A stretch of DNA of 16,942 nucleotides from an uncultured bacterium (GTDB taxonomy: Bacteria; Cyanobacteriota; Vampirovibrionia; Gastranaerophilales; Gastranaerophilaceae). The position numbers were made by a program, and so were the translations under genes. The notes under the pieces are model-generated. The model was not told where the DNA came from, ran no database searches, and saw nothing but the letters and a program-made list of their open reading frames with translations. The stretch spans positions 1 to 16,942 of the forward strand of contig CACYCU010000049.1 in assembly GCA_902772945.1 (NCBI GenBank). Reading direction: 5' to 3'. Within the stretch, counting starts at the first letter, position 1. Every line of letters begins with the position of its first letter. Shown here piece by piece: positions 1 to 6,604 of the stretch.

Positions 1-160
1 TAGAAAAGATGTGCTTGCAAAATGTTATGGTGGTGATGTGTCAAGAAAGCGTAAACTTCTTGATAAACAGAAGAAAGGTAAAAAGCGTATGCGTACCTTT
101 GGTTCGGTTGAAATTCCTCAAGAGGCATTTATACAAGCCCTTAAAATTGGTGATGAATAG
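1..160 (+). CDS. lepA: Translation elongation factor 4 (LepA), C-terminal end only
   Basis: The reading frame is open from base 2 to a TAG at 158-160 and encodes the last 52 residues of a protein. The residues include RKDVLAKCYGGD, then SRKRKLLDKQKKGKKRM and a closing VEIPQEAF segment. This is the characteristic C-terminal domain of LepA/EF4, the ribosome-associated GTPase that back-translocates or remodels stalled elongation complexes. The GTPase and EF-G-like domains lie upstream of the window. The stop codon overlaps the ribosome binding site of the next gene, so the small genes that follow are probably on the same transcript. The identification rests on the very conserved tail and is secure despite the fragment length. 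Confidence 0.93.
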   Translation, partial: RKDVLAKCYGGDVSRKRKLLDKQKKGKKRMRTFGSVEIPQEAFIQALKIGDE

Positions 161-163
161 AGG
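158..163 (+). promoter_or_regulatory. Ribosome binding site supporting a TTG start
   Basis: The sequence TAGAGG contains the lepA stop codon and an AGAGG Shine-Dalgarno core. It is followed by six bases (TTTAAA) and a TTG at 170. There is no in-frame ATG close by, so this site is the reason for placing the next gene's start at the TTG. Confidence 0.6.
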
Positions 164-169
164 TTTAAA

Positions 170-517
170 TTGAAGAAATTTGTTGCAGATGAAAAAGATT
201 TAAAGCCTGAGACTTTTGAAAATTTGATGGTTGCTAAAACTGAGAATATTGAAGCAATCAATGGGGTGAAATATTATTATTTTGGCCGAACCTATATGGT
301 TATGAATTTAAAAACATCTCTTGCGCGTAAAAGGAAAAAATTGCTTGAGATTTTGGATGAAGTAAATAATGATATCTTACTTCAAAATTTGGCTTTAAAG
401 TCTGTGAAGGATTCAATTTCTGATATAATTTATAATAAGATTGCAGAAGTGGATTATAAAATACAGGTTAAAAAATTTAGAATAAGATTTTTTAAGTTTA
501 ATATTTGGGATAGATAA
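170..517 (+). CDS. Small charged protein of unknown function, first of three tandem relatives
   Basis: This 115-residue protein starts at TTG, 9 bases after the lepA stop. It is rich in Lys, Ile, Leu and Phe, with no signal peptide or obvious membrane segment. Its C-terminal two thirds look helical and resemble the next two proteins: a KKLLEIL...NDI stretch (about residues 57-69) corresponds to EKMILLANKWANDI in the second gene, and SISDIIYNKI (about 84-93) corresponds to YISELIWGYI. The N-terminal 45 residues, with a tyrosine-rich VKYYYFGRTYMV patch, have no counterpart in the other two. The similarity to the others is weak and judged by eye. I do not recognise the family. Confidence 0.72.
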   Translation: MKKFVADEKDLKPETFENLMVAKTENIEAINGVKYYYFGRTYMVMNLKTSLARKRKKLLEILDEVNNDILLQNLALKSVKDSISDIIYNKIAEVDYKIQVKKFRIRFFKFNIWDR

Positions 518-518
518 T

Positions 519-794
519 ATGATTGATTTTGTAAAGGGTGCAGAGACAGCAAAATTTTATCTTACTGAAATTGAAAAAATAAATGCTATAAAATCTCAAA
601 GAAGACGTTATGAAAAAATGATACTTCTTGCAAATAAATGGGCAAATGATATCGATGAAAGAAAAAATTTAACTGATGGATTTAATCAATATATCAGTGA
701 ACTTATTTGGGGATATATAGACTTGTATAAACCAGTTCCATTTAAGAAAAAACTTAAAAACTTTGTTGCAAATATGAATATTTACGGGAGGTAA
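519..794 (+). CDS. Small protein of unknown function, second of three tandem relatives
   Basis: This 91-residue protein starts one base after the preceding stop, with a GGGA ribosome binding site (507-510) inside the end of the first gene. The predicted structure is mostly helical and basic. Shared landmarks with the third gene are YLTEIEKI (14-21), IK at 24-25, RRY (29-31), LANKW (37-41), YISELI (58-63) and YKPVPF (70-75). The two proteins keep the same order and almost the same spacing, so they are clear paralogues. There are no catalytic motifs, cysteine pairs or membrane segments. The function is unknown, and tight coupling suggests that the three products are made together. Confidence 0.78.
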   Translation: MIDFVKGAETAKFYLTEIEKINAIKSQRRRYEKMILLANKWANDIDERKNLTDGFNQYISELIWGYIDLYKPVPFKKKLKNFVANMNIYGR

Positions 795-795
795 T

Positions 796-1056
796 ATGAA
801 AAAAAGATATAAATGTCCAGTTGATTATTATTTAAATGAAATTGGTAGAGTTGAACGAATTAAATTTAAGCATCTTCGTTATATGGAGTTGTTGAAACTT
901 GCAAAAAAATGGGAAAGCGATGAGAATGTGAGAGCATGGATGCCAGACTTTTTTAATTCTGTTATTTCTGAAATTATTAAAATAAGATTGGAATCTTATA
1001 AGCCGGTTTCTTTTAAAGAAAATGTAAAAAATATCTTTAATTCAAAAGAAAGATAA
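796..1056 (+). CDS. Small protein of unknown function, third of three tandem relatives
   Basis: This 86-residue protein starts one base after the second gene's stop. Its strong ribosome binding site GGGAGG (786-791) is formed by the last codons of that gene, a translational-coupling arrangement. It shares YLNEIGRV, RYMELLKLAKKW, VISEII and YKPVSF with its neighbour, in the same order. It has a single cysteine (Cys7), which makes a metal site unlikely. A terminator follows at once, so this is the last gene of the lepA transcript. The family is not recognised. Confidence 0.78.
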   Translation: MKKRYKCPVDYYLNEIGRVERIKFKHLRYMELLKLAKKWESDENVRAWMPDFFNSVISEIIKIRLESYKPVSFKENVKNIFNSKER

Positions 1057-1094
1057 AATTCAAACGATTGTTTGATTTTCTATTACGATATAAA

Positions 1095-1118
1095 AAAAGC
1101 CCTTTTGCAAGGGCTTTT
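1095..1118. terminator. Bidirectional intrinsic terminator between the small-gene cluster and gpmI
   Basis: The inverted repeat AAAAGCCCTT / AAGGGCTTTT has a 4-base loop (TTGC). On the + strand it is followed by G and seven T (1120-1126). On the - strand the A7 at 1092-1098 becomes the T tract. It therefore ends both the lepA transcript and the convergent gpmI transcript. Confidence 0.9.
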
Positions 1119-1134
1119 GTTTTTTTCAATATTA

Positions 1135-2655
1135 TTAAAATAGTGGTTTACCGGTCATTTCACTTGGAATTGGTAAATCAAGTAATTTTAGTAATGTTGG
1201 AGCAACATCACCAAGTTTTCCATCTCGTAAAGATGTTATGCTTTTATCGTTGCTTACAAGTATGGAATATACTGGATTTGTTGTGTGTGCGGTGAAAGGT
1301 TTACCATTATCATCGAACATTTTTTCACAATTTCCGTGATCGGCGATTATTAACATTGCACCATTTTTAGCTAGTATTGCTTTTTCAAGACGTGCAATAC
1401 AATTATCTATGGTTTCAGCAGCTTTGATTGCAGCTTCCATCATACCTGTATGACCGACCATATCACCGTTTGCATAGTTAAGGATTATTGTGTCATACTT
1501 ATCTTCTGCAATTACTTTTTCAAGAGCATCAGTGATTTCGTATGCAGACATTTCAGGTTTCAAATCATAAGTTGCAACAGCAGGTGAAGGAATTAAAATT
1601 CTGTCTTCGCCAGGGAAAACCTTTTCTTCGCCACCGTTAAAGAAAAATGTTACGTGTGCATATTTTTCGGTTTCAGCAGTTCTAAATTGTTTAATGCCGT
1701 TATTTTCTAAAACATCACCTAATATATTGACTAATTTTTCTTTTGGAAATGCTACAGGAAATGTAAAATCTTCATTATACTTTGTCATTGTGACATAGCA
1801 AAGATTTTTGAGAACTTTTTTTCTTTCAAATCCGTCAAAATCCTCAAAGTTAAGAGCCTTAGAAACTTCTCTTGCTCTGTCTGGTCTGTAGTTAAAGAAA
1901 ATAACTGCATCGTTATCATGGATTCTGGATTCTTCTCCGCCAATAACTGTAGGAAGTACAAATTCATCATTGTCTCCTCTTGCGTAAGATTCTTTTACAC
2001 CTTCGCATGCTGATGAAGAATGCTCACCTTCTCCAAGAAGCAGTGCATTGTAGCCTTTTTCAACCCTTTCCCAACGATTGTCACGATCCATTATATAATA
2101 TCTTCCGATAATAGTTGCAATTTGCGGAAGATTATATTTTTTTAATTCATCTTCTACTTTTTCAAGGTATGTGCAAGCACTTTGCGGAGGTGTATCACGT
2201 CCATCCAAAAATGCATGAACATAAACTTTTTCCAATCCTTCATCAGCGGCGAGCTTTATTAAAGCCAAAACATGGTCAAGTGATGAATGTACTCCGCCTG
2301 TAGAAACAAGTCCGAATATATGCAATGCGGAATTGTTTTGTTTTGCGTGATTTATTGCCATTAAAAAGCGTTCATTTTTGAAAAAGCTTCCGTCTTTAAT
2401 GCTTCTGTTAATTTTGGACAAATCCTGATAAACAATTCTTCCGGCACCAAGATTCAAGTGTCCGACCTCGCTGTTACCCATTTGACCTTCAGGTAACCCA
2501 ACGTATTCTCCGTCTGCGTGAATAGATATTGACGGATAATCCTTTATCAAATTATCAACATTTACTGAATGCGCAAGTTTAGTTGCATCATATTCCGGGT
2601 GGTTTGTACTGATTCCCCATCCGTCCATAATACATAATAATACTCTCTGTGTCAT
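1135..2655 (-). CDS. gpmI: 2,3-bisphosphoglycerate-independent phosphoglycerate mutase
   Basis: The enzyme interconverts 3- and 2-phosphoglycerate in glycolysis and gluconeogenesis, using two Mn ions and a phosphoserine intermediate. At 506 residues the length is usual for iPGM. Visible signatures are MDGWG (10-14, with metal ligand Asp11), GQMGNSEVGH (57-66, catalytic Ser62), HAFLDGRDTPP (substrate lid region), MDRDNRWER, and a C-terminal DHGNCE that carries metal ligands of the alkaline-phosphatase-like domain. The start is fixed by GAGGAG (2664-2669 on the complement), eight bases before the ATG. A candidate promoter lies in the 58 bp upstream, so gpmI can be expressed independently of the broken prepilin gene ahead of it. 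Confidence 0.97.
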   Translation of the reverse strand: MTQRVLLCIMDGWGISTNHPEYDATKLAHSVNVDNLIKDYPSISIHADGEYVGLPEGQMGNSEVGHLNLGAGRIVYQDLSKINRSIKDGSFFKNERFLMAINHAKQNNSALHIFGLVSTGGVHSSLDHVLALIKLAADEGLEKVYVHAFLDGRDTPPQSACTYLEKVEDELKKYNLPQIATIIGRYYIMDRDNRWERVEKGYNALLLGEGEHSSSACEGVKESYARGDNDEFVLPTVIGGEESRIHDNDAVIFFNYRPDRAREVSKALNFEDFDGFERKKVLKNLCYVTMTKYNEDFTFPVAFPKEKLVNILGDVLENNGIKQFRTAETEKYAHVTFFFNGGEEKVFPGEDRILIPSPAVATYDLKPEMSAYEITDALEKVIAEDKYDTIILNYANGDMVGHTGMMEAAIKAAETIDNCIARLEKAILAKNGAMLIIADHGNCEKMFDDNGKPFTAHTTNPVYSILVSNDKSITSLRDGKLGDVAPTLLKLLDLPIPSEMTGKPLF

Positions 2656-2678
2656 TTTTAATACTCCTCAATAGAGAA

Positions 2679-2707
2679 AGTGTATCAAAAACACAAATCA
2701 AAAACAA
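2679..2707 (-). promoter_or_regulatory. Candidate promoter for gpmI
   Basis: On the - strand there is TTGTTT (2702-2707), a 17-base spacer and TACACT (2679-2684), about 24 bases before the ATG, with the ribosome binding site in between. The spacing is ideal, but both hexamers are only partial matches, and AT-rich DNA gives such matches by chance. Confidence 0.35.
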
Positions 2708-2713
2708 GAGGGC

Positions 2714-3478
2714 TTAATAATCCATTTTCCAGCCTTTTTCTATTATGCGGCCGGCACATCCAAATCCGTTACCGGATTCGGTACAGCTATTTGATCCAGC
2801 ATCCCAAACGTAAGTATTTGTACAGTTTTGAATACACTGTTCATTGCCGGAATTGCCACAACCGGTATCTCTGCACCATTTTGAGATTACAGCTCTGCTG
2901 CCAAAAGGTGTTACAAGTCCGTCATCTGTAAGAACAAAGGCAAATACATCTCTGCCGAATTTGTTAGGTTTCTTTTCTCCGTTTACGTCAAGTATAAAAC
3001 AGGTAAGCCCATAGCCTCCGAGCGGCATAAATCCTACAGATGTTGTTGATTTATATATAGTGTTAAATCCTATTTGTGCACCATCTGTAAAAGTTATTAT
3101 TGTGGGGTAGCTCTAAACGGTAGAATTATTATTTAGGTTAGAAAAGGATCTGCTTGGAGGAGTGGATTTTTTATCTATAGTTAGATTAAAATATTTCGAT
3201 AAATTATCCAAAAAAGTTGCACAATAAGAATATGAAGTACAACTAGCACCCGTATTTGGTAAATAGCTCCATAATTCAGTATTGTACAATTTGTCGACAC
3301 CGTCATCTGCCATAGCTTTTTTGAAACCGTTTTCTAATACAGAAACAGTTTTTTTCAATTGATTTACCCATACTTGTTTTTGATAATTGGCTATCAAACT
3401 CGGGATGGTCAAAGCTGCTACAACACCGATAATTCCCAAAGTTATTAAAACTTCTGCTAAAGTGAATCCTTTTTTCAT
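2714..3478 (-). pseudogene. Type IV prepilin-like protein interrupted by one in-frame TAG
   Basis: The N-terminus MKKGFTLAEVLITLG is a classic class III signal: cleavage after Gly4, Phe as residue +1, Glu at +5, then a hydrophobic helix to about residue 28. This is the type of pilin or pseudopilin processed by prepilin peptidase. The frame runs 121 codons to TAG (complement of 3113-3115). It continues in the same frame for 132 more codons without another stop, through FTDGAQIGF, GFMPLGGYGLTCFILDVNG and a cysteine-rich C-terminus to TAA at 2714-2716. The downstream half reads as the natural globular domain, so one gene has been split by a single nonsense codon. The start has a good site, GGAGAG, 12 bases after the yjbQ stop. 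The remaining intact product would be a 121-residue truncated pilin. TAG ends lepA, dnaX and the 8854 gene here, so it is a normal stop in this genome. Confidence 0.85.
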
Positions 3479-3489
3479 ATTATTCTCTC

Positions 3490-3906
3490 CTAATATATTA
3501 TCTGAATATATACAGTTCTGTTTCTTGGTTTGTTGTCAAAATCAACAAGTACAATTTGCTGCCATTGCCCCAGCTGTAATGCTCCGTCAATTAATGGCAC
3601 ATATGTTGAATTGCCGACAATTGAAGCTCTTATGTGCGCATATCCGTTCCCGTCATGCCACATTGCATCGTGATGATACTCTTTATCAACAGGTGCAACT
3701 TTTTCTAGCGCTTCCGGCAAATCAACTAAAAGACCCGGTTCAAATTCAATATTTGTGACTGATACTGTACTCCCGGCAACATATACGTGCACCGCAGCAT
3801 TTTGAAGGGAGTGTGAATATACATGGTGCTTCACTTGCTGAGTAATGTCTACAACATCCGTATTTCCTTTTGTGTTAATAGTAAATTTTTCATTAATGAT
3901 TGTCAT
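3490..3906 (-). CDS. yjbQ: YjbQ/UPF0047 family protein
   Basis: This is a 138-residue single-domain protein of the UPF0047 family. The E. coli member YjbQ has been linked to weak thiamine phosphate synthase activity, but the physiological role in most bacteria is unsettled. Visible landmarks are HHDAMWHDGNGYAH (78-91), which contains the conserved His, Asp and Asn residues of the putative active site, then SIVGNSTYVPLIDG and LQLGQWQQIVLVDFD, ending in the typical RNRTVYIQI strand. The length matches the family. The ATG overlaps the stop of the upstream amidohydrolase-like gene by ATGA, with AAGG eight bases ahead, so the two are translationally coupled. The prepilin gene follows after 11 bases. 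Confidence 0.92.
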   Translation of the reverse strand: MTIINEKFTINTKGNTDVVDITQQVKHHVYSHSLQNAAVHVYVAGSTVSVTNIEFEPGLLVDLPEALEKVAPVDKEYHHDAMWHDGNGYAHIRASIVGNSTYVPLIDGALQLGQWQQIVLVDFDNKPRNRTVYIQIIY

Positions 3907-5210
3907 AAGCTAAACCTTACATTCCCGTCTTTTATGAGCTTTCTTCCCTTTGAATATACAGAATATGGAATTTCCTGTTTTATTATGTCTTTATAGTCTT
4001 CTCCATCCATTAGTTTGAATACATTAAAATCTGCATCTTTACCGATTTCAATTGAGCCGATTGAATTTTCAAGTCTTAAAATTTTAGCGGGGTATATTGT
4101 TAGATATTTTATCAATTCAACGACGTCTATAATGTTGTCACTATTAGCTTCAGCTGCAAGCTTTAGCAGGCTGAAGGTTCTGCCTTTCGAAAAACTTTGG
4201 GTGGAAAATCCAAAGTTTTGCCCAAATTTTTCCACAACTTCTTTAAAATCAAGCTTTTTATTACAAATTTCTTCGCTATATTTTGGTTGATAAATGTATT
4301 TAGCACCTGTTTCTGCAAGTTCAGAAATTTCTGATGTATCATAATTAGCATTTGCAACCAAGACTTTTTTCGTTAAAACTTTCAAATTATTTAGGTATTG
4401 AACAGGTGTCAAATTTCTTGAATATGGAGTTATTTTTCTCATCCCCATATATTTATGCAAAAGATCAATATCAGAAAAACCGTGTTCCAACCATTCTATT
4501 TCGTCTTTAGATTCTGCAAAGCGGGTCATAAGTATCATATTGTGTTTTCTGCAATATTTTGAGAACAGTTCCCAAAGCTTTCTGTGTACTCCTGATATTG
4601 AATTAAGCATAATACCGATGTGAGTATTTTCACCTTTATGATAAACAAAATCTTCAATTTTTGTTCTCATAGTTTTGAAAGTTTTTTTGCTGTGGTCTTT
4701 GCTATCTGAAAAAACTTCAAAGAAAAGATAATTTTTTATCGGTAATTTATTTACAATTTCAAAATATTTATATTCTTTTGAAACTTGAGCAATACAAGTT
4801 GTTCCCGATTTTATCGATTCTATAACGCCGTGTTTAAAGGACTCTGTTTTTTGATTTCTGTCTAAAGCAAAATAATTGCATAAAATTCCTGCCCATTTAC
4901 GAGAGTAATTGTTTTGAGCGACTCCTGCAAAGTTATATTTTAAACTTAGAGTTTTAAAAAATTTTTTAAGCCTTCTTTTAAAATCATTTGGATTAAGTTC
5001 TAAAATATCTGTATATTGATACTGAGTGAGTAAATCAATAAATCCCGGAGTAATAACTGCATTTCCAAGGTCTTTTACATATTTTTCATCAAAATCAACT
5101 TTGTCATTAGGAATTATGTCGATAATTTTACCCTCATCGACAACAATTGCCATATCCCTCAAAACTTCATCCGCGGATGTCAAAATCCATTTTGCTTTAT
5201 AACATTTCAT
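3903..5210 (-). CDS. Amidohydrolase-fold protein lacking the canonical metal ligands
   Basis: This 435-residue protein has the layout of the ATZ/TRZ/MtaD branch of the amidohydrolase superfamily. It has a small N-terminal beta domain (VVDEGKIIDI), the PGFID strand (55-59), a TIM-barrel-length middle, and a C-terminal IGSIEIGKDADFNVF segment (about 384-398) after an L...YLTIYPAKILRL helix. Active members bind metal through HxH after PGFID, two further His and an Asp in a GTD motif. Aligning by eye, these positions are Leu61, Gln63, Arg230 (in RFAES), Asn287 (in VANAN) and Gln338 (in STQS). All five ligands appear replaced, so deaminase or hydrolase activity is unlikely. The frame is intact and conserved motifs around the ligands persist, which argues for a retained non-catalytic or altered function. 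No Shine-Dalgarno precedes the ATG, but a -10 box sits 6 nt upstream. It is coupled to yjbQ by an ATGA overlap. Confidence 0.85.
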   Translation of the reverse strand: MKCYKAKWILTSADEVLRDMAIVVDEGKIIDIIPNDKVDFDEKYVKDLGNAVITPGFIDLLTQYQYTDILELNPNDFKRRLKKFFKTLSLKYNFAGVAQNNYSRKWAGILCNYFALDRNQKTESFKHGVIESIKSGTTCIAQVSKEYKYFEIVNKLPIKNYLFFEVFSDSKDHSKKTFKTMRTKIEDFVYHKGENTHIGIMLNSISGVHRKLWELFSKYCRKHNMILMTRFAESKDEIEWLEHGFSDIDLLHKYMGMRKITPYSRNLTPVQYLNNLKVLTKKVLVANANYDTSEISELAETGAKYIYQPKYSEEICNKKLDFKEVVEKFGQNFGFSTQSFSKGRTFSLLKLAAEANSDNIIDVVELIKYLTIYPAKILRLENSIGSIEIGKDADFNVFKLMDGEDYKDIIKQEIPYSVYSKGRKLIKDGNVRFSL

Positions 5211-5216
5211 AAAAAA

Positions 5217-5245
5217 ATTATATATTATATGAATTGAAATTACAA
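5217..5245 (-). promoter_or_regulatory. Candidate leaderless promoter of the amidohydrolase-like gene
   Basis: Read on the - strand: TTGTAA (5240-5245), a 17-base spacer, a perfect TATAAT (5217-5222), then six T and the ATG at 5210. Initiation 6-7 bases after the -10 box would put the transcript start at the start codon itself. There is no Shine-Dalgarno, consistent with a leaderless mRNA. Confidence 0.5.
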
Positions 5246-5254
5246 GTATTATAT

Positions 5255-6538
5255 TTAGCCGTACATTTCATCTTTATAGAATACAAATTCCAAAGCTCCG
5301 ATGATAATTGTGTCACCGTCTTTAATTCCCATTTTGGTCAATTCATCAAAAACTCCCATACCTTTGAGAATATTTTGAAACCTTATTACTTGTTCTGAAT
5401 TTCTGTCGCTTGTAACAGCTGCAATTCTTTCAATTTTTCCGCCTTGAACTATGTATGTTTCTTTGTCAACTTTAAATATTTCAAAAGCACTGTCATCGTT
5501 GTTGTATGCTCCAAGATCTTCTTCAACCGTTATTTCAATTTCTGTTTTTGGTATTTCGTCAACTTTTTCACCCATAAAATCCAGCAACTTTTCAATATTT
5601 TCACCGGTAACTGCGGAAATCGCAAAAATATTATCAGTTTCTTTCGAAAATTGTTCTAAAAGAATATTTTTTCTATCTTCATCAATTGCATCAATTTTGT
5701 TAAGTACAACTATTTGATAAAGTTTTGACAATTTTTCAGAATATTTTTCAAGTTCGTGGTTAATTTTTTTATAATTTTCAAACGGATTTTCTTCTGTTGA
5801 ATCTATCAAATGAACTAAAAATCGACAACGTTCAACGTGTCTTAAAAAGTCGTGTCCCAAACCGACGCCTTCTGAGGCTCCCTCAATTAATCCCGGAATA
5901 TCTGCAACGACATAGCCGTCACCTGAACGCTTTTTTACAACTCCAAGATTTGGGATTAGTGTTGTAAAAGGATAATCGGCAATTTTGGGCTTTGCGGAGC
6001 TTATTCTGCTTATTAATGTTGACTTGCCGGCATTCGGCATTCCTAATAAGCCGACATCAGCAATAAGTTTTAATTCTAAAAAGAGTTCTCTTTCAATCGG
6101 AGGTTCTCCGGGCTCGCAAAATTGGGGAGCTCGTTTTTGAGCGGTAGCAAATCTCGCGTTTCCTCTTCCTCCTCTTCCGCCCTTTGCAACAAGAACAATC
6201 TGTTCATGTTTTGTTAAATCTGCAATGATATTTCCTGTCTTGACATCTTTTACAACTGTTCCTACAGGAACTTTTATGAATAAATCTTTTGCACAGCGTC
6301 CGTGCATGTTTTTTATACCGCCATTCTCGCCGGCTTCTGCTTTAAACACGGATTTGTGTTTGAAATCCATCAATGTTGACATATTTTCATCAGCTATAAG
6401 ATATACATCTCCGCCTCTGCCGCCGTCTCCGCCAGCAGGGCCGCCTTTGTCAACATATTTTTCTCTGCGCCAAGCAACCATACCGTTGCCGCCACGTCCG
6501 GATACTACTCTGATTTTACTTTTATCTATAAATTTCAT
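5255..6538 (-). CDS. obg: Obg/CgtA family GTPase
   Basis: Obg is an essential ribosome-associated GTPase acting in 50S maturation and growth control. This 427-residue protein has all three parts. The first is the glycine-rich Obg domain (1-158, with KGGPAGGDGGRGGD). The second is the G domain, with GMPNAGKST (166-174, P-loop), switch I FTTLIPNLG (191-199), DIPG (213-216), NKID (280-283) and SAVTG (308-312). The third is a C-terminal OCT domain (about 350-420, AFEIFKVD...TIIIGALEFVF), as in Bacillus and cyanobacterial relatives and unlike the acidic tail of E. coli ObgE. The start at ATG 6538 gives the canonical MKFIDK. The ribosome binding site is poor (only CAGG about 13 bases ahead). It diverges from tsaD. 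Confidence 0.97.
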   Translation of the reverse strand: MKFIDKSKIRVVSGRGGNGMVAWRREKYVDKGGPAGGDGGRGGDVYLIADENMSTLMDFKHKSVFKAEAGENGGIKNMHGRCAKDLFIKVPVGTVVKDVKTGNIIADLTKHEQIVLVAKGGRGGRGNARFATAQKRAPQFCEPGEPPIERELFLELKLIADVGLLGMPNAGKSTLISRISSAKPKIADYPFTTLIPNLGVVKKRSGDGYVVADIPGLIEGASEGVGLGHDFLRHVERCRFLVHLIDSTEENPFENYKKINHELEKYSEKLSKLYQIVVLNKIDAIDEDRKNILLEQFSKETDNIFAISAVTGENIEKLLDFMGEKVDEIPKTEIEITVEEDLGAYNNDDSAFEIFKVDKETYIVQGGKIERIAAVTSDRNSEQVIRFQNILKGMGVFDELTKMGIKDGDTIIIGALEFVFYKDEMYG

Positions 6539-6604
6539 TTTTAAAAATTTGCCTGTGATAGAATATATTTGTGTAATATATTTTCGTAATATAATAAATA
6601 TACT
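6539..6604. promoter_or_regulatory. Divergent obg/tsaD promoter region
   Basis: These 66 AT-rich bases separate two divergent ATGs. Towards tsaD there is TATAAT at 6590-6595 with only nine bases before the ATG and a weak TTGTGT 15 bases upstream. Towards obg the best -10 is TATTCT (complement of 6560-6565), about 21 bases before its ATG. Neither gene has a convincing Shine-Dalgarno, so both transcripts may have very short or no leaders. Confidence 0.4.

Noticed and set aside
1068..1295. + strand open frame running through the terminator into gpmI
   Set aside because: It contains the terminator hairpin and is antisense to gpmI; the composition is that of a shadow frame.
2714..3028. Separate small cysteine-rich gene starting at the ATG of MPLGGYG
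   Set aside because: It is in the same frame as the prepilin N-terminal part, has no ribosome binding site at that ATG, and the 28 codons between 3113 and 3028 read as continuous prepilin-like protein. It is the second half of one interrupted gene.
3387..3758. + strand open frame opposite the prepilin and yjbQ genes
   Set aside because: It crosses two well-supported genes on the other strand and has no family features.
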